This document shows positions 22,260 through 31,461 of a stretch of DNA of 64,000 bases, piece after piece; within the stretch, counting starts at the first letter, position 1, and each line of letters opens with the position of its first letter. The stretch is from NCBI RefSeq assembly GCF_002870125.1, contig NZ_PNEO01000005.1, positions 1-64,000 of the forward strand, in the 5' to 3' direction. Source of the DNA: Burkholderia sp. WAC0059. Its GTDB lineage: Bacteria > Pseudomonadota > Gammaproteobacteria > Burkholderiales > Burkholderiaceae. Made by a program: the position numbers and the translations under genes. The notes under the pieces were generated by a model. That model ran no database searches and was not told the origin of the DNA. It saw only the letters and a list, made by a program, of their open reading frames with translations.

Positions 22260-23063
22260 TTACTGCATGAACCAGCCGTGGCTGACGATGAACGACTGGC
22301 CGGTGAACGCCGCCGTCGGGAAGGCCGAGAGGAACAGCACCGTCTGCGCGACGTCCTCGACCGTCGTGAACACGCCGTCGACAGTGCCGCCCAGCATGAC
22401 GTGCTTGACCACTTCCTCCTCGCTGATGCCGAGCTCCTTCGCCTGCTCGGGAATCTGCTTGTCGACGAGCGGCGTGCGCACGAAGCCGGGACACACGACG
22501 TGCGAGCGCACGTTGTGCTTCGCGCCTTCCTTCGCGAGCACGCGCGCGAGGCCGAGCAGCGCGTGCTTGGCCGAGACGTAGGCCGACTTCAGCGGGGATG
22601 CCTCGTGCGAATGCACCGAACCCATGTAGATCACGACGCCGCCGCGGTCGTCCTTGTACATGTGCTTGAGCGCGGCCTTCGTCGTGAGAAACGCACCGTC
22701 GACGTGGATGGCCTGCATTTTCTTCCAGTCGGAGAACGCGTAGCTTTCGATCGGATTCACGATCTGGATGCCGGCGTTCGACACGAGGATGTCCACCGAG
22801 CCCAGCTCGGCGGCGACGCGATCGATGCCCTGGTTGACCGCGTCCTCGCTCGTGACGTCCATCGCCACGCCAAGCGCCTTGCCGCCCGCCTTGCGGATTT
22901 CCTCCGCGACCGCGTTCGCGCCATCCGGATTCAGGTCCGCGATCGCGACCGCCGCGCCCGCCTGCGAGAGCGTCAACGCAATCTGCTTGCCGATGCCGCT
23001 GGCCGCGCCGGTAACGACGGCAACCTTGCCGTCGAGCTTGGTGTTCAGGTTAAGGGACGACAT
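22260..23063 (-). CDS. hbdH: 3-hydroxybutyrate dehydrogenase
   Basis: A 267-residue short-chain dehydrogenase that oxidises (R)-3-hydroxybutyrate to acetoacetate with NAD, as in PHB breakdown. The nucleotide motif TGAASGIG (18-25), NAG (96-98), catalytic Ser149 and YVSAK (Tyr162, Lys166) are intact. The C terminus ending in SHGWFMQ is characteristic of this enzyme rather than a generic SDR. The ATG at 23063 has GGAGGTG upstream. The patatin gene follows directly. Confidence 0.93.
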   Translation of the reverse strand: MSSLNLNTKLDGKVAVVTGAASGIGKQIALTLSQAGAAVAIADLNPDGANAVAEEIRKAGGKALGVAMDVTSEDAVNQGIDRVAAELGSVDILVSNAGIQIVNPIESYAFSDWKKMQAIHVDGAFLTTKAALKHMYKDDRGGVVIYMGSVHSHEASPLKSAYVSAKHALLGLARVLAKEGAKHNVRSHVVCPGFVRTPLVDKQIPEQAKELGISEEEVVKHVMLGGTVDGVFTTVEDVAQTVLFLSAFPTAAFTGQSFIVSHGWFMQ

Positions 23064-23329
23064 CCAGCACCTCCATGCGATAGATGAAATGACGGCCGAC
23101 GCGCCTGACCCACCAGCGGACCTTGCCCATCCGGATACTTCGGGCGCCCTGGCCAACCGGCCTCATTGTGCATGAACCCGTCTGCGCGCCGCAGTGAAAT
23201 GGGCAAAACCGGCGGCGGCCCACGCCACCCGCACGCCGCGGCCGGCCGGCGCGTGCCTCGCGTACAATACGCGGCCCATGCGCGGCGTCCGCCGCCTGGC
23301 TCTCCCGATTTTCCGGACCGCCGCCCATC

Positions 23330-24175
23330 ATGCTCAGCTACCGTCACGCCTTCCACGCAGGCAACCATGCCGACGTCCTGAAACACGCCGTGGTCGTGCA
23401 GCTACTCCACTATCTCGGCAAGAAGGACAAGGCGTACTGGTACATCGACACCCATGCGGGCGCGGGCGCTTACGCGTTGCAAGAGGGTTACGCGACCCAG
23501 ACCGCCGAGTTCGAAACCGGCATCGGCAAACTCTGGAGCCGCACCGATCTGCCTCCGGTGCTGGCCGAATACGTGGACGAAGTCGCCGCGCTGAATCCGG
23601 ACGGCGAGCTGCGTTTCTATCCCGGCTCGCCCTATCTCGCCTGGCGGCTGATGCGCGAGCAGGACCGCATGCGCCTCTTCGAGCTGCACAGCACCGAGAT
23701 CGAAGTATTGCGGCAACGTTTTCGCGACGCGGGCCGCCGGGCCATGCTCTATGCGGGCGACGGCTTCGAGGGCATCAAGGCCCTGCTGCCTCCGCCGCCG
23801 CGCCGCGCGCTGGTGCTGATCGATCCGTCGTTCGAGGACAAGCGCGATTACGCGCGCACGCTCACTTGCCTCGCGGAAAGCATCGAGCGCTTCGCGACGG
23901 GCACCTACGCCGTCTGGTATCCGCAGGTGACGCGCCCGGAATCGCAGCGCTTTCCCGAGCAGCTAAAACGCGTGCAGGAGAAGAACTGGCTGCATCTGAC
24001 GTTGACGGTCGGCGATCCGCCCGAGGACGGCTTCGGCCTCTTCGGCAGCGGCATGTTCATCCTGAATCCGCCCTACACGCTGGCGGCGTCGATGCGCGAG
24101 ACGCTGCCGTGGCTCGTCGACGCGCTCGGCCAGGGCCGCTCGGCCCAGTTCAAGGTCGAATATCGCGGCGATTGA
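23330..24175 (+). CDS. rlmJ: 23S rRNA (adenine-2030-N6)-methyltransferase
   Basis: A 281-residue RlmJ, which methylates A2030 of 23S rRNA with SAM. The N terminus MLSYRHAFHAGNHADVLKH is diagnostic. THAGAGAYAL (41-50) is the SAM-binding loop, and the catalytic motif is IDPSFE at about 164-169 (DPSF in place of the common DPPY). Length is normal. It is a single-gene unit. Confidence 0.94.
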   Translation: MLSYRHAFHAGNHADVLKHAVVVQLLHYLGKKDKAYWYIDTHAGAGAYALQEGYATQTAEFETGIGKLWSRTDLPPVLAEYVDEVAALNPDGELRFYPGSPYLAWRLMREQDRMRLFELHSTEIEVLRQRFRDAGRRAMLYAGDGFEGIKALLPPPPRRALVLIDPSFEDKRDYARTLTCLAESIERFATGTYAVWYPQVTRPESQRFPEQLKRVQEKNWLHLTLTVGDPPEDGFGLFGSGMFILNPPYTLAASMRETLPWLVDALGQGRSAQFKVEYRGD

Positions 24176-24199
24176 GGGACGCCGCTTGCGCCCCGCACG

Positions 24200-24619
24200 T
24201 CACGGCTGCTGGGTCGGGGTTGGGACGTTCGGTGAAAACTGGCGCGAGAAACCGGACGACGACGTGCCCATGACCGTGCTCGGCGGAAAGCGCGTCCCGG
24301 ACGCGCCCGCGCCCATCGATTGCGCACCGCCGGGCGTCCGGATGTAGGGCGAGACGATGATCGGCTGCTGCGCGGCGGTATTTCCTCCGCTGCCGGACGG
24401 CCCCGGAAGCGACTGCATCTGCACCATCGGCGCGCTGGACAGCGGCGCGGTCTGCAGGATCGTGCCGCCCGAACCACCGCTGATGCCGTGCTGGGTGTCG
24501 AGCACGAGCGGCGGCGCGCCCCAGGCGGCGGAAGCGGAAACGGCGCAGGCGAGCAGCGCGGCTACCCGGACGGAGGGCATGGACAGATTGCCTGCGCGAA
24601 ATGAGCGAAACGAAAGCAT
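24200..24619 (-). CDS. Small secreted protein, unknown function
   Basis: A 139-residue protein with an apparent signal peptide (hydrophobic core VAALLACAVSASAAWG, about 19-34, cleavage near A-P). The mature part is a low-complexity chain rich in Gly, Ser, Pro and Gln with no cysteines, probably disordered and periplasmic or surface-exposed. I do not recognise a family. The ATG at 24619 has GAGGTT upstream; the ATG 13 codons later is a second option. Base composition matches the core genome. Confidence 0.6.
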   Translation of the reverse strand: MLSFRSFRAGNLSMPSVRVAALLACAVSASAAWGAPPLVLDTQHGISGGSGGTILQTAPLSSAPMVQMQSLPGPSGSGGNTAAQQPIIVSPYIRTPGGAQSMGAGASGTRFPPSTVMGTSSSGFSRQFSPNVPTPTQQP

Positions 24620-24755
24620 GGGCGAACCTCGAATGGCGATGGCGCCGGGTACGGCGTCTTGTCGCAAAAAAACACTTTACCTTACCCCGGGGGCAGGCTT
24701 CAGGCTATCTCGCATCGGGCCTCGTCTCGAGCCCGGCAGCCGCCGTGCAGGATGC

Positions 24756-24800
24756 CGGAAAGACAAAAGCCCCGCTTGAAGCGAGGCCTTTGTCTTTCCG
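24756..24800 (-). terminator. Long hairpin terminator after the DUF3563 gene
   Basis: The arms 24756-24777 and 24779-24800 are almost perfectly complementary (22 bases each, a few mismatches). The centre is GCCCCGCTTGAAGCGAGGC, flanked by AAAGACAAA and TTTGTCTTT. It lies 39 bases past the stop of the small gene and could stop transcription from either side. Confidence 0.75.
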
Positions 24801-24838
24801 CCCGCAACACGCATGCGTTGCGGAACGCGCGATCCCGG

Positions 24839-24985
24839 TCAGAACGAGTAGCCGTCCGATTCGAGCGAGCGAATACGTTGTTCGAGCTGAACGATGTCGG
24901 CCGACGAAGCCAGCCAGGCCTCGCAACGGCGGCGCTCGGCGGTTTCGAACCAGGTGCCCAAGGTTTCCAGCAGATGCGCAAACAT
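24839..24985 (-). CDS. DUF3563 micro-protein
   Basis: A 48-residue protein starting MFAHLLETLGTWFETAERRR and ending LEQRIRSLESDGYSF, which matches the DUF3563 family common in Burkholderiaceae. It is amphipathic and helical with no known function. The ATG at 24985 has GGAGAA upstream and the gene is followed by a strong hairpin, so it looks like a complete single-gene unit. Confidence 0.85.
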   Translation of the reverse strand: MFAHLLETLGTWFETAERRRCEAWLASSADIVQLEQRIRSLESDGYSF

Positions 24986-25275
24986 GATGTTGTTCTCCAA
25001 TGCCCATCAAGCATCCCCGATACATGGAGATCAGGGATTACCCTTAATGGGGTTAACCCTGATTATAGCGATTTGGCCGCAGCTTGCCAGTGAAATGCCC
25101 GAATGGCGTGCATTCCAGAGTGGAATGGTGCATGAGCTCGTTTTCCCAACCTCATGACGAAAAAGGATATTTTCCCTATCGCACCGATAGCGCGCTCATT
25201 CCGGCAGCCATGACGCACCAAACTAATGCAAATCCAGCTCCGCGAAGTAGACGGCGGGTGCCCGGACGGCGGCAT

Positions 25276-25710
25276 TCATGCCGCCGGGGCCTCCGTGGCG
25301 CAATGATCGCAGCCGACCGGCTCCGGATCGGCGAGCCGTTCGATGATCGGGCAGTCCGGCCGGTCGTCGCCGTGACAATGCACGGCCAGGTGGACAAGCG
25401 TGTCGCGCATCTGCGTGAGTTCGGCGATGCGGCGGTCCAGTTCGGCCACGTGCTCGAGCGCGATCGACTTGACCTCGGCGCTCGCCCGCGAGCGGTCGTG
25501 CCAGAGCGCCAGCAGGCGCCGGATGTCGTCGACGGGAAAGCCGAGCCGGCGCGCCTGGCGGACGAAGCGCAGCGAATGCACCTCGTCCGTGCCGTAGACG
25601 CGATAGCCCGCCGCCGTCCGCCCCCTGGGCGCGAGCAGGCCGACGCTTTCGTAATAACGGATCATCTTCGCCGTCACGCCCGACGCCCGGGCCGCTTCAC
25701 CGATGTTCAT
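25276..25710 (-). CDS. cueR: Copper-responsive MerR regulator CueR
   Basis: A 144-residue MerR-family activator. The winged helix-turn-helix is at about 1-70 (MNIGEAARASGVTAKMIRYY), followed by a dimerisation helix. The two cysteines that bind Cu(I) in CueR are at 112 and 120 (HCHGDDRPDCPI), exactly as in E. coli. An extra CDHC (134-137) near the C terminus may add metal affinity. The start is the ATG at 25710. It is divergent from copZ with a CueR-type operator between them. Confidence 0.92.
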   Translation of the reverse strand: MNIGEAARASGVTAKMIRYYESVGLLAPRGRTAAGYRVYGTDEVHSLRFVRQARRLGFPVDDIRRLLALWHDRSRASAEVKSIALEHVAELDRRIAELTQMRDTLVHLAVHCHGDDRPDCPIIERLADPEPVGCDHCATEAPAA

Positions 25711-25750
25711 GACCATGCTCCCGCTGGCTGTCCGATAGACTCGATCGTAC

Positions 25751-25771
25751 ATCTTCCCATCATGGCAAGGT
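25751..25771 (+). promoter_or_regulatory. CueR-type operator
   Basis: The arms ATCTTCCCAT and ATGGCAAGGT (8 of 10 paired) closely resemble the CTTCCCATCATGGGAAG core of known CueR sites. It lies between divergent cueR and copZ, at the position for a MerR-type promoter with a long spacer. Confidence 0.7.
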
Positions 25772-25779
25772 TAACGGGC

Positions 25780-25805
25780 GGCCCTTTCCAGAACCCGGAA
25801 GGGCC
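25780..25805 (+). repeat. Second inverted repeat in the cueR-copZ gap
   Basis: GGCCCTTTCC and GGAAGGGCC flank AGAACCC. It resembles a second MerR-family dyad nine bases from the first. It could be another operator or a leader hairpin for copZ. Confidence 0.45.
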
Positions 25806-25861
25806 GACGTTGCCCTGCCGCCCTTTCCCCCAACCCTCCTCTCGATAAAGGAAAACTCACC

Positions 25862-26068
25862 ATGATCCAGTTCCAGGTAGAAGGCATGAGCTGCCAGCAT
25901 TGCGTCGCCTCCGTCACGCGCGCCATCCACGAACGCGACGCCGCGGCAAAGGTCCAGATCGACCTGGCCGCCGGCCGCGTGGCGGTCGAGTCGAACGAAA
26001 GCGCCGACGCCCTGAAGGCGGCCATCGACGACGCGGGCTATACCGTCGTCGGCACCGTCGCCGGCTGA
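25862..26068 (+). CDS. copZ: Copper chaperone (heavy-metal-associated domain)
   Basis: A 68-residue HMA-domain protein with the Cu(I) site MSCQHC (Cys11, Cys14). It would carry cytoplasmic copper to an export ATPase. The ATG at 25862 has AAAGGAAAA upstream. It is controlled, most probably, by the divergent CueR. No copper ATPase is encoded next to it, which is usual for split copper regulons. Confidence 0.93.
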   Translation: MIQFQVEGMSCQHCVASVTRAIHERDAAAKVQIDLAAGRVAVESNESADALKAAIDDAGYTVVGTVAG

Positions 26069-26335
26069 GCCGGTGCGCGACGATGTTCAGGGTCGCGATC
26101 GTTGTTGGCGCGTCGGGCCGTGGGAGCGGCGCGACCGCCGGAGAGCTCGCGGCAACGACGGACTGGCAGGTCGTCGAACGGCCCGCCGGCGCGCCGGGCC
26201 GTGTCGGGCCGGGACAGCGGATGCATTGGCCGGCGCACGCCTTTCGACACGGCGATCAGCCGGATGCCGGCGGCCTTCCCGTGACGCTCGGCGGCATAAA
26301 AACGCCGGCCGGAACCGTCCTGTGCCCCATCCCGC

Positions 26336-29300
26336 TCACTGGAAATCCCGGCTCTGAGTCGCGAGCCGGCCGAGCAGCGCGCTATGGTCTTCGAGCCGGT
26401 GCGCCACCAGATGCACGACCTCCCCCTCGCGCTGCACGACCCCGGCCACGGCCATCAGCGACGCGCCTAGCAGCGTCTTGCGTTGCGCCTCCACAAGGCG
26501 CTCGTGGACGATCACGTTAATCGCGCCCGTCTCGTCCTCCAGCGAGACGAACACCGTTCCCTTCGCCGTGCCCGGCCGCTGCCGCCCCGTGACGATGCCG
26601 CAGACCCGCGCGAGCATGCCGTGACGGCACGCCGCCAACTGCATCGCCGTGCGAAAGCGCTGCCGCTCGAATCCCCGGCGCAGCAGCGCGAGCGGATGGC
26701 GGTTCAGCGTGAGGCGCAGGCTCGCGTAGTCGGCAATGATCTCGCTGCTTTCGGGCGCGCGCGGCAAGGTAAGCGGCGCCTCGGCGATCGGCGCGTCGCG
26801 CAGCAGCGCTGGCACGGTCTGCTGCGCCGTCACGGCCCACCAGGCCTCGCGCCGATGTCCGGCGATACTCGCGAGCGCGTTCGCGGCGGCCAATGCCTCG
26901 AGCTCGCGGCGCGTCAGCGCGGCACGCCTGGCAAGATCGTCGACGCCGGCAAACGGCGCGGCCGCGCGCGCCTGCATCACACGCCGCGCCGCCTCTTCCG
27001 ACAATCCCTTGACGAGATGCAGGCCCAGCCGCACCGCCGGCCCGCGCAGCCCGTAGCGGCGTGCCGGCATCGCGATCCGCAGACGCACGCTGCGACGGAT
27101 GGTCCGCCCCACGCCGCGCATCGGCCAGGGCACGGCCTCGCGCAGCCGGCGCCGCCGGTGCGCCACTGCGTCGCGACGGGCCGCCACATCGTCCGTTTCG
27201 CCCGCCCCGAGACGCGCACCCGGCACATCCAGGCGCTCCAGCACCGACTCCCAGTCGCTGACCGAGACGTCGGGCGCGCGGACCGTCACCCCATGCCGGC
27301 GCGCATCCTGCACGAGCTGCGACGGCGAGTAGAAGCCGAGCGGCTGGCTGTTCAGCAGCCCGGCCAGGAACGCCGCGGGCTCGTAGCGCTTGAGCCACGC
27401 GCTCGTGTAGATGAGCAGGGCGAAGCTCGCCGCGTGGCTCTCCGGAAAGCCGTAGTCGCCGAACCCCTCGATCTGCTTGCAGATGCGCCCGGCGAATGCC
27501 TCGCTATAGCCTTTCGCCATCATTCTTCGCGTCAGGTCGGCCTGGTAGGGGCGCAGGTCGCCGTCGCGCCGCCACGCCGCCATGGCGCGCCGCAACTGGT
27601 CGGCTTCCTCGGCCGTGTAGTCGGCGGCCGCCATCGCGAGCTGCATCACCTGCTCCTGAAAAATCGGAATGCCGAGCGTGCGCTCGAGCACCGGCTTCAG
27701 GTCCGGGTTCTCGTATTCGACGCGCTCCCGCTTCTGCCGGCGCTGCAGATACGGGTGCACCATGCCGCCCTGGATCGGCCCGGGCCGCACGATCGCCACC
27801 TCGATCACGAGGTCGTAGTAGTTGCGCGGCCGCAGGCGCGGCAGCATGCTCTGCTGCGCGCGCGATTCGATCTGGAACACGCCGACCGTGTCCGCATGGC
27901 TGCACATCCCGTAGACGGCCGGGTCCTCGCGCGGAATGTCCGCCACCCGGAAACGCGGCAGCCCGCGGCGCAGCGCGACGAATTCGAGCGAGCGCCGGAT
28001 CGCCGAGAGCATGCCGAGCGCCAGTACGTCCACCTTCAGCAGCTTCAGCGTGTCGATGTCGTCCTTGTCCCACTCGATCACGCTGCGGTCCTTCATGGCC
28101 GCGTTCTCGATCGGCACGAGGCGCGAAAGCTTGTCCTTCGCGATCACGAAGCCGCCGACGTGCTGCGACAGGTGGCGCGGAAAGCCGCGCAGCTCGCGCG
28201 TAAGCCGGATGAGATGGCGCGTGACGTGCGAGTCCGGCGCAAAGCCCGCCTCCTCCAGATACCGCGCCACCGCGTCGGGCCCGTCCCACCACTGATGCGC
28301 GCGGCTGATGCGCTCGATCAGCGCGGCGTCGAGCCCGAGCGCCTTGCCGACGTCCTTGAGCGCGCTGCGCGAGCGGTAGGTGATGAGCGTCGCGGCCAGC
28401 GCCGCGCGCCGCCGGTCGTACTTGCGGTAGACGTACTGGATCACCTCCTCGCGCCGCTGATGCTCGAAGTCCACGTCGATGTCGGGCGGTTCGTTGCGCG
28501 CGCGGGAAATGAAGCGTTCGACCAGCATGTTCATGCGCACCGGGTCGATCTGCGTGACCATCAGGCAATAGCAGACCACCGAGTTCGCCGCCGAGCCGCG
28601 TCCCTGGCACTCGATGCCCTGCTCCCTCGCGAAGCGGACGATGTCGTGCACGGTCAGGAAATACTTCTCGTAACCGAGCCCGGCGATGAGATCGAGCTCC
28701 TTGTCGATCTGCCGGGTCTGCGCCTCGCTCACGCCCTGCGGCCAGCGCTCGCGCGCGCCCTTCTCCACGAGTTTGCGCAGCCAGCGCGCCGGCGTTTCGC
28801 CCGGCGGCACCAGCTCCTCGGGATATTCGTAGGCGAGTTCGTCGAGCGAGAACGTGCAGCGACGCGCCACTTCGAGCGTTTGCGCGAGCGCCTCCGCCGG
28901 ATACAGCGCGGCGAGCCGCACGCGCGAGCGCAAATGCCGCTCGGCGTTCGGCTCGAGCGCATGGCCGCAGGCCGACAGCGGCCGACCCAGACGGATCGCG
29001 CCCAGCGTGTCCTGCAGCGGCTTGCGTGAACGCGCGTGCATCAGCGCCCCGCTCGCCGCGACGAGCGGCAATCCGCTGCGCCTCGAGACGGCGCGCAGCG
29101 CGTCGATCTGAATCTCGTCGCCACCGCCCTGCCAGAGTTCGAGTGCGAGCCATGCACGACCGGCGGCGAAGCCCGCTAGCCAGCGCGCGCCACGCAGCGT
29201 CTGCGCGAGCGTGGCCTCGCGCCAGGGCACGAGCAGCAACACGCAATCAGGCAGATGCAGCAGATGCCCGGATGCCGGCTCCGGCGCGGTGAAGTCTTCG

Positions 29301-29836
29301 GGATGCAGCCGATAGTGGCCCTTGTTCGCGCGCGAGCGCGCCAGCGTGATCAGCTCGCTGAGATTGCCGTAGCCCTCGCGGTTCATCGCCAGCGCGACGA
29401 GCGTGCAAAACGGCTCGCCCCGGGCATCGGTCAGGTTCAACTCGCTACCGATCAACAGATGCAGGGGCGGCGTCGGCAAACGGTCGGCGGCCGGTTGCGC
29501 GAGACTTGCGCCGTCGTCCGGCGCATCGCCCGGCGCCTCCGCCTGTGCCGCCCCGTGCCCGTTTGCCTCCGCCGCCGCATCCGCCAGTTCGAGCGCCCTG
29601 GCGCGCCGTGCTTCATGGGTCTTGACCGCGTCGTGCGCCCGCACGACGCCGGCCAGCGAGCATTCGTCGGTCACGGCAAGCGCGCGATAGCCGAGCCGGA
29701 TGGCCTGATCGACGAGCTCGGCGGGATGCGAGGCACCGCGCAAAAACGTGAAGTTGGTCAGACAGTGCAGTTCCGCGTAGTCGGGCAACGACGGCGCGGC
29801 GACGGACGTCTGCGGGTCCGCGTGCGATGCCGGCAT
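26336..29836 (-). CDS. dnaE2: Error-prone DNA polymerase DnaE2 (ImuC)
   Basis: A 1166-residue C-family polymerase used in damage-induced mutagenesis. It has an N-terminal PHP domain (about 15-260, interrupted by an Ala-rich insert near 75-125), polymerase palm motifs including QGRGSAANS and the catalytic PPDIDVDFEHQRREE, and a C-terminal OB fold (HGMLARVCGIVTGRQRPGT). A second Arg-rich insert lies near 855-920; the two inserts explain why it exceeds the usual 1050-1100 residues. The ATG at 29836 lies 5 bases after the imuB stop. The longer open frame to 30988 runs through imuB and is not coding. Confidence 0.94.
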   Translation of the reverse strand: MPASHADPQTSVAAPSLPDYAELHCLTNFTFLRGASHPAELVDQAIRLGYRALAVTDECSLAGVVRAHDAVKTHEARRARALELADAAAEANGHGAAQAEAPGDAPDDGASLAQPAADRLPTPPLHLLIGSELNLTDARGEPFCTLVALAMNREGYGNLSELITLARSRANKGHYRLHPEDFTAPEPASGHLLHLPDCVLLLVPWREATLAQTLRGARWLAGFAAGRAWLALELWQGGGDEIQIDALRAVSRRSGLPLVAASGALMHARSRKPLQDTLGAIRLGRPLSACGHALEPNAERHLRSRVRLAALYPAEALAQTLEVARRCTFSLDELAYEYPEELVPPGETPARWLRKLVEKGARERWPQGVSEAQTRQIDKELDLIAGLGYEKYFLTVHDIVRFAREQGIECQGRGSAANSVVCYCLMVTQIDPVRMNMLVERFISRARNEPPDIDVDFEHQRREEVIQYVYRKYDRRRAALAATLITYRSRSALKDVGKALGLDAALIERISRAHQWWDGPDAVARYLEEAGFAPDSHVTRHLIRLTRELRGFPRHLSQHVGGFVIAKDKLSRLVPIENAAMKDRSVIEWDKDDIDTLKLLKVDVLALGMLSAIRRSLEFVALRRGLPRFRVADIPREDPAVYGMCSHADTVGVFQIESRAQQSMLPRLRPRNYYDLVIEVAIVRPGPIQGGMVHPYLQRRQKRERVEYENPDLKPVLERTLGIPIFQEQVMQLAMAAADYTAEEADQLRRAMAAWRRDGDLRPYQADLTRRMMAKGYSEAFAGRICKQIEGFGDYGFPESHAASFALLIYTSAWLKRYEPAAFLAGLLNSQPLGFYSPSQLVQDARRHGVTVRAPDVSVSDWESVLERLDVPGARLGAGETDDVAARRDAVAHRRRRLREAVPWPMRGVGRTIRRSVRLRIAMPARRYGLRGPAVRLGLHLVKGLSEEAARRVMQARAAAPFAGVDDLARRAALTRRELEALAAANALASIAGHRREAWWAVTAQQTVPALLRDAPIAEAPLTLPRAPESSEIIADYASLRLTLNRHPLALLRRGFERQRFRTAMQLAACRHGMLARVCGIVTGRQRPGTAKGTVFVSLEDETGAINVIVHERLVEAQRKTLLGASLMAVAGVVQREGEVVHLVAHRLEDHSALLGRLATQSRDFQ

Positions 29837-29841
29837 GACGG

Positions 29842-31461
29842 TCAACCGAACAGCCCTTGCAGAAACCACTGCCCGCCCGAACGCTCCCGATACACCCAGA
29901 ACATCCGGCCCCGGTCGTCGGCGGCGACGTAGTAATCGCGCTCCACGCCCTCGCCGTCCCACCAGCCGGACTCGATGCGTTCTGGGCGCGTCAGGGTCTT
30001 GAGCGGACGGCGATAGACGGGGCGCTGGCCGCGCATCGCCAGCTTCAGCGGACGTTCGAGCAGCCAGACCGGACGCGGCAGGGACGGCAGCGGCACCTCG
30101 GGCAGATCGAGCGTCGCCTGGGCCGGCCCGCCGCCCGGACCGACCGGCGGGCCGGCCGCCGACGGCGCCTGGCGAGCCGCATCGTCCGCCGTCCTGCGCC
30201 GCCCGCGCTGGCGTGCCGGCACCCGGCTCTCGCCGAGCTGCATTGCGCGCTCCGGCCGATGGTCGTCCCCGGCCGAGAGCTGCAGGACGTTCTGCGCCCC
30301 GACCCGCGCGCCGAGGCGCTCGAATAGCTGCGCGAGCAAGGCGTCCTGCGCCTCGGGCAACGGAAACAGCAGGCCGGAAGGCGCCGCGCAGGCGCTCATT
30401 TCTCGCGCGACGAGCTTCAGCCCGATCACCGGCGCGGCCAGCGCAGTCTGATCGAGCTGCTCGCGCAACAGCCAGAGCAGATGGTCGGCATCGCGCGACG
30501 GCGCCGACCATGCGACCTTCAGGCTCGACGCGCGCGGCGCCCGCCGCGTCGCCAATTCGTGCTCGAAGCGCAACTCGAACGCGCGCAGCGCCAACTGGCG
30601 CGCGGCCAGCCAGCCGGCCAGTTGCATCACGAGCCGGCGGGCGGCAAACAGCAGCGCCTGCGCATTGTCCACGCGCGCCTGCAACTCCAGCTCCGCATGG
30701 AACGACGGCGGCGCGCGAAACGGTTCGCGCGGATCGGGCGCTTCGCCATAAGCTTGCGCCAGCCAGTCCAGCACGCCGTCGCCGAAACGCCTCGCGACGC
30801 CGGCTCGCGGCAGGCGGCGCAGATCGGCCAGCGTCGCGCAGCCGATCTGCTCGAACGCCAGGCCGTGTTCCGCGGCGAACGGCGCGAGCGAGACGGGCAA
30901 CGCATCGAGCACGCGCGCAAGCGTCGTCTCCCGTACCGCGTGCCAGCGGCGGCCCGCGCGCTGCACGCGCGCCTGGGCGAGCAACCACGCGCCCCAGGCC
31001 GTCGGCGCGCAGGCGACGCGCACGACGTAGCCGAAGCCGGCCGCCGTCTCCGTCACCCGGGCCAGCAACGCGCGCAATCCGCCGAACAGCCGCAATCCCG
31101 AACCCACCTCCAGCAGCAGCGTATGCGACGGCGCGAACGACACCTGCGGCGTGTAGGCCAGCAGGGCGAGCGCCAGCGCCTCGAGCGCGCGGGTTTCGCG
31201 AGCGGGATCGGGGTCGAGCAGCACAAGCCCCGGCGCGAGCGCGAGCGCATGCGAGCGCGTGATGCCGGCATGCACGCCGCAGTGGAGCGCATCGAAGTCC
31301 GGCACCAGGATTCTCAGCCGATCGGCCAGCGCATGACAGCCGGCAGGCGGCTGCGGACCGGATTCGGCGGCCGTTTCAGACGGCGGCGGCATCGCGTGCA
31401 GCCGCGGCGGCCTCACGGCTTCCAGCGGCAACAGCGGCAGGGTTACGGCAATCCACAACAT
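29842..31461 (-). CDS. imuB: ImuB, catalytically inactive Y-family polymerase
   Basis: A 539-residue Y-family-like protein that links DnaE2 and ImuA to the replication clamp. It starts with MLWIAVTLPLLPLEAVRPPR, the ImuB form that lacks the N-terminal catalytic aspartate of true Y polymerases. A little-finger-like region and an ImuB C-terminal part (RPVWLLERPLKL and the GWWDGEGVERDYYVA block) follow. The gene overlaps the end of imuA by 86 bases and precedes dnaE2 by 5, so all three form one unit under LexA control. Confidence 0.93.
   Translation of the reverse strand: MLWIAVTLPLLPLEAVRPPRLHAMPPPSETAAESGPQPPAGCHALADRLRILVPDFDALHCGVHAGITRSHALALAPGLVLLDPDPARETRALEALALALLAYTPQVSFAPSHTLLLEVGSGLRLFGGLRALLARVTETAAGFGYVVRVACAPTAWGAWLLAQARVQRAGRRWHAVRETTLARVLDALPVSLAPFAAEHGLAFEQIGCATLADLRRLPRAGVARRFGDGVLDWLAQAYGEAPDPREPFRAPPSFHAELELQARVDNAQALLFAARRLVMQLAGWLAARQLALRAFELRFEHELATRRAPRASSLKVAWSAPSRDADHLLWLLREQLDQTALAAPVIGLKLVAREMSACAAPSGLLFPLPEAQDALLAQLFERLGARVGAQNVLQLSAGDDHRPERAMQLGESRVPARQRGRRRTADDAARQAPSAAGPPVGPGGGPAQATLDLPEVPLPSLPRPVWLLERPLKLAMRGQRPVYRRPLKTLTRPERIESGWWDGEGVERDYYVAADDRGRMFWVYRERSGGQWFLQGLFG

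Noticed and set aside
26483..29029. 848-codon open frame on the plus strand opposite dnaE2
   Set aside because: Its composition (Arg, His, Ala-rich) is that of an antisense shadow in GC-rich DNA, with no recognisable domain.
29837..30988. N-terminal extension of DnaE2 to 1550 residues
   Set aside because: It overlaps imuB in another frame and has no polymerase similarity; the PHP domain begins shortly after the ATG at 29836.
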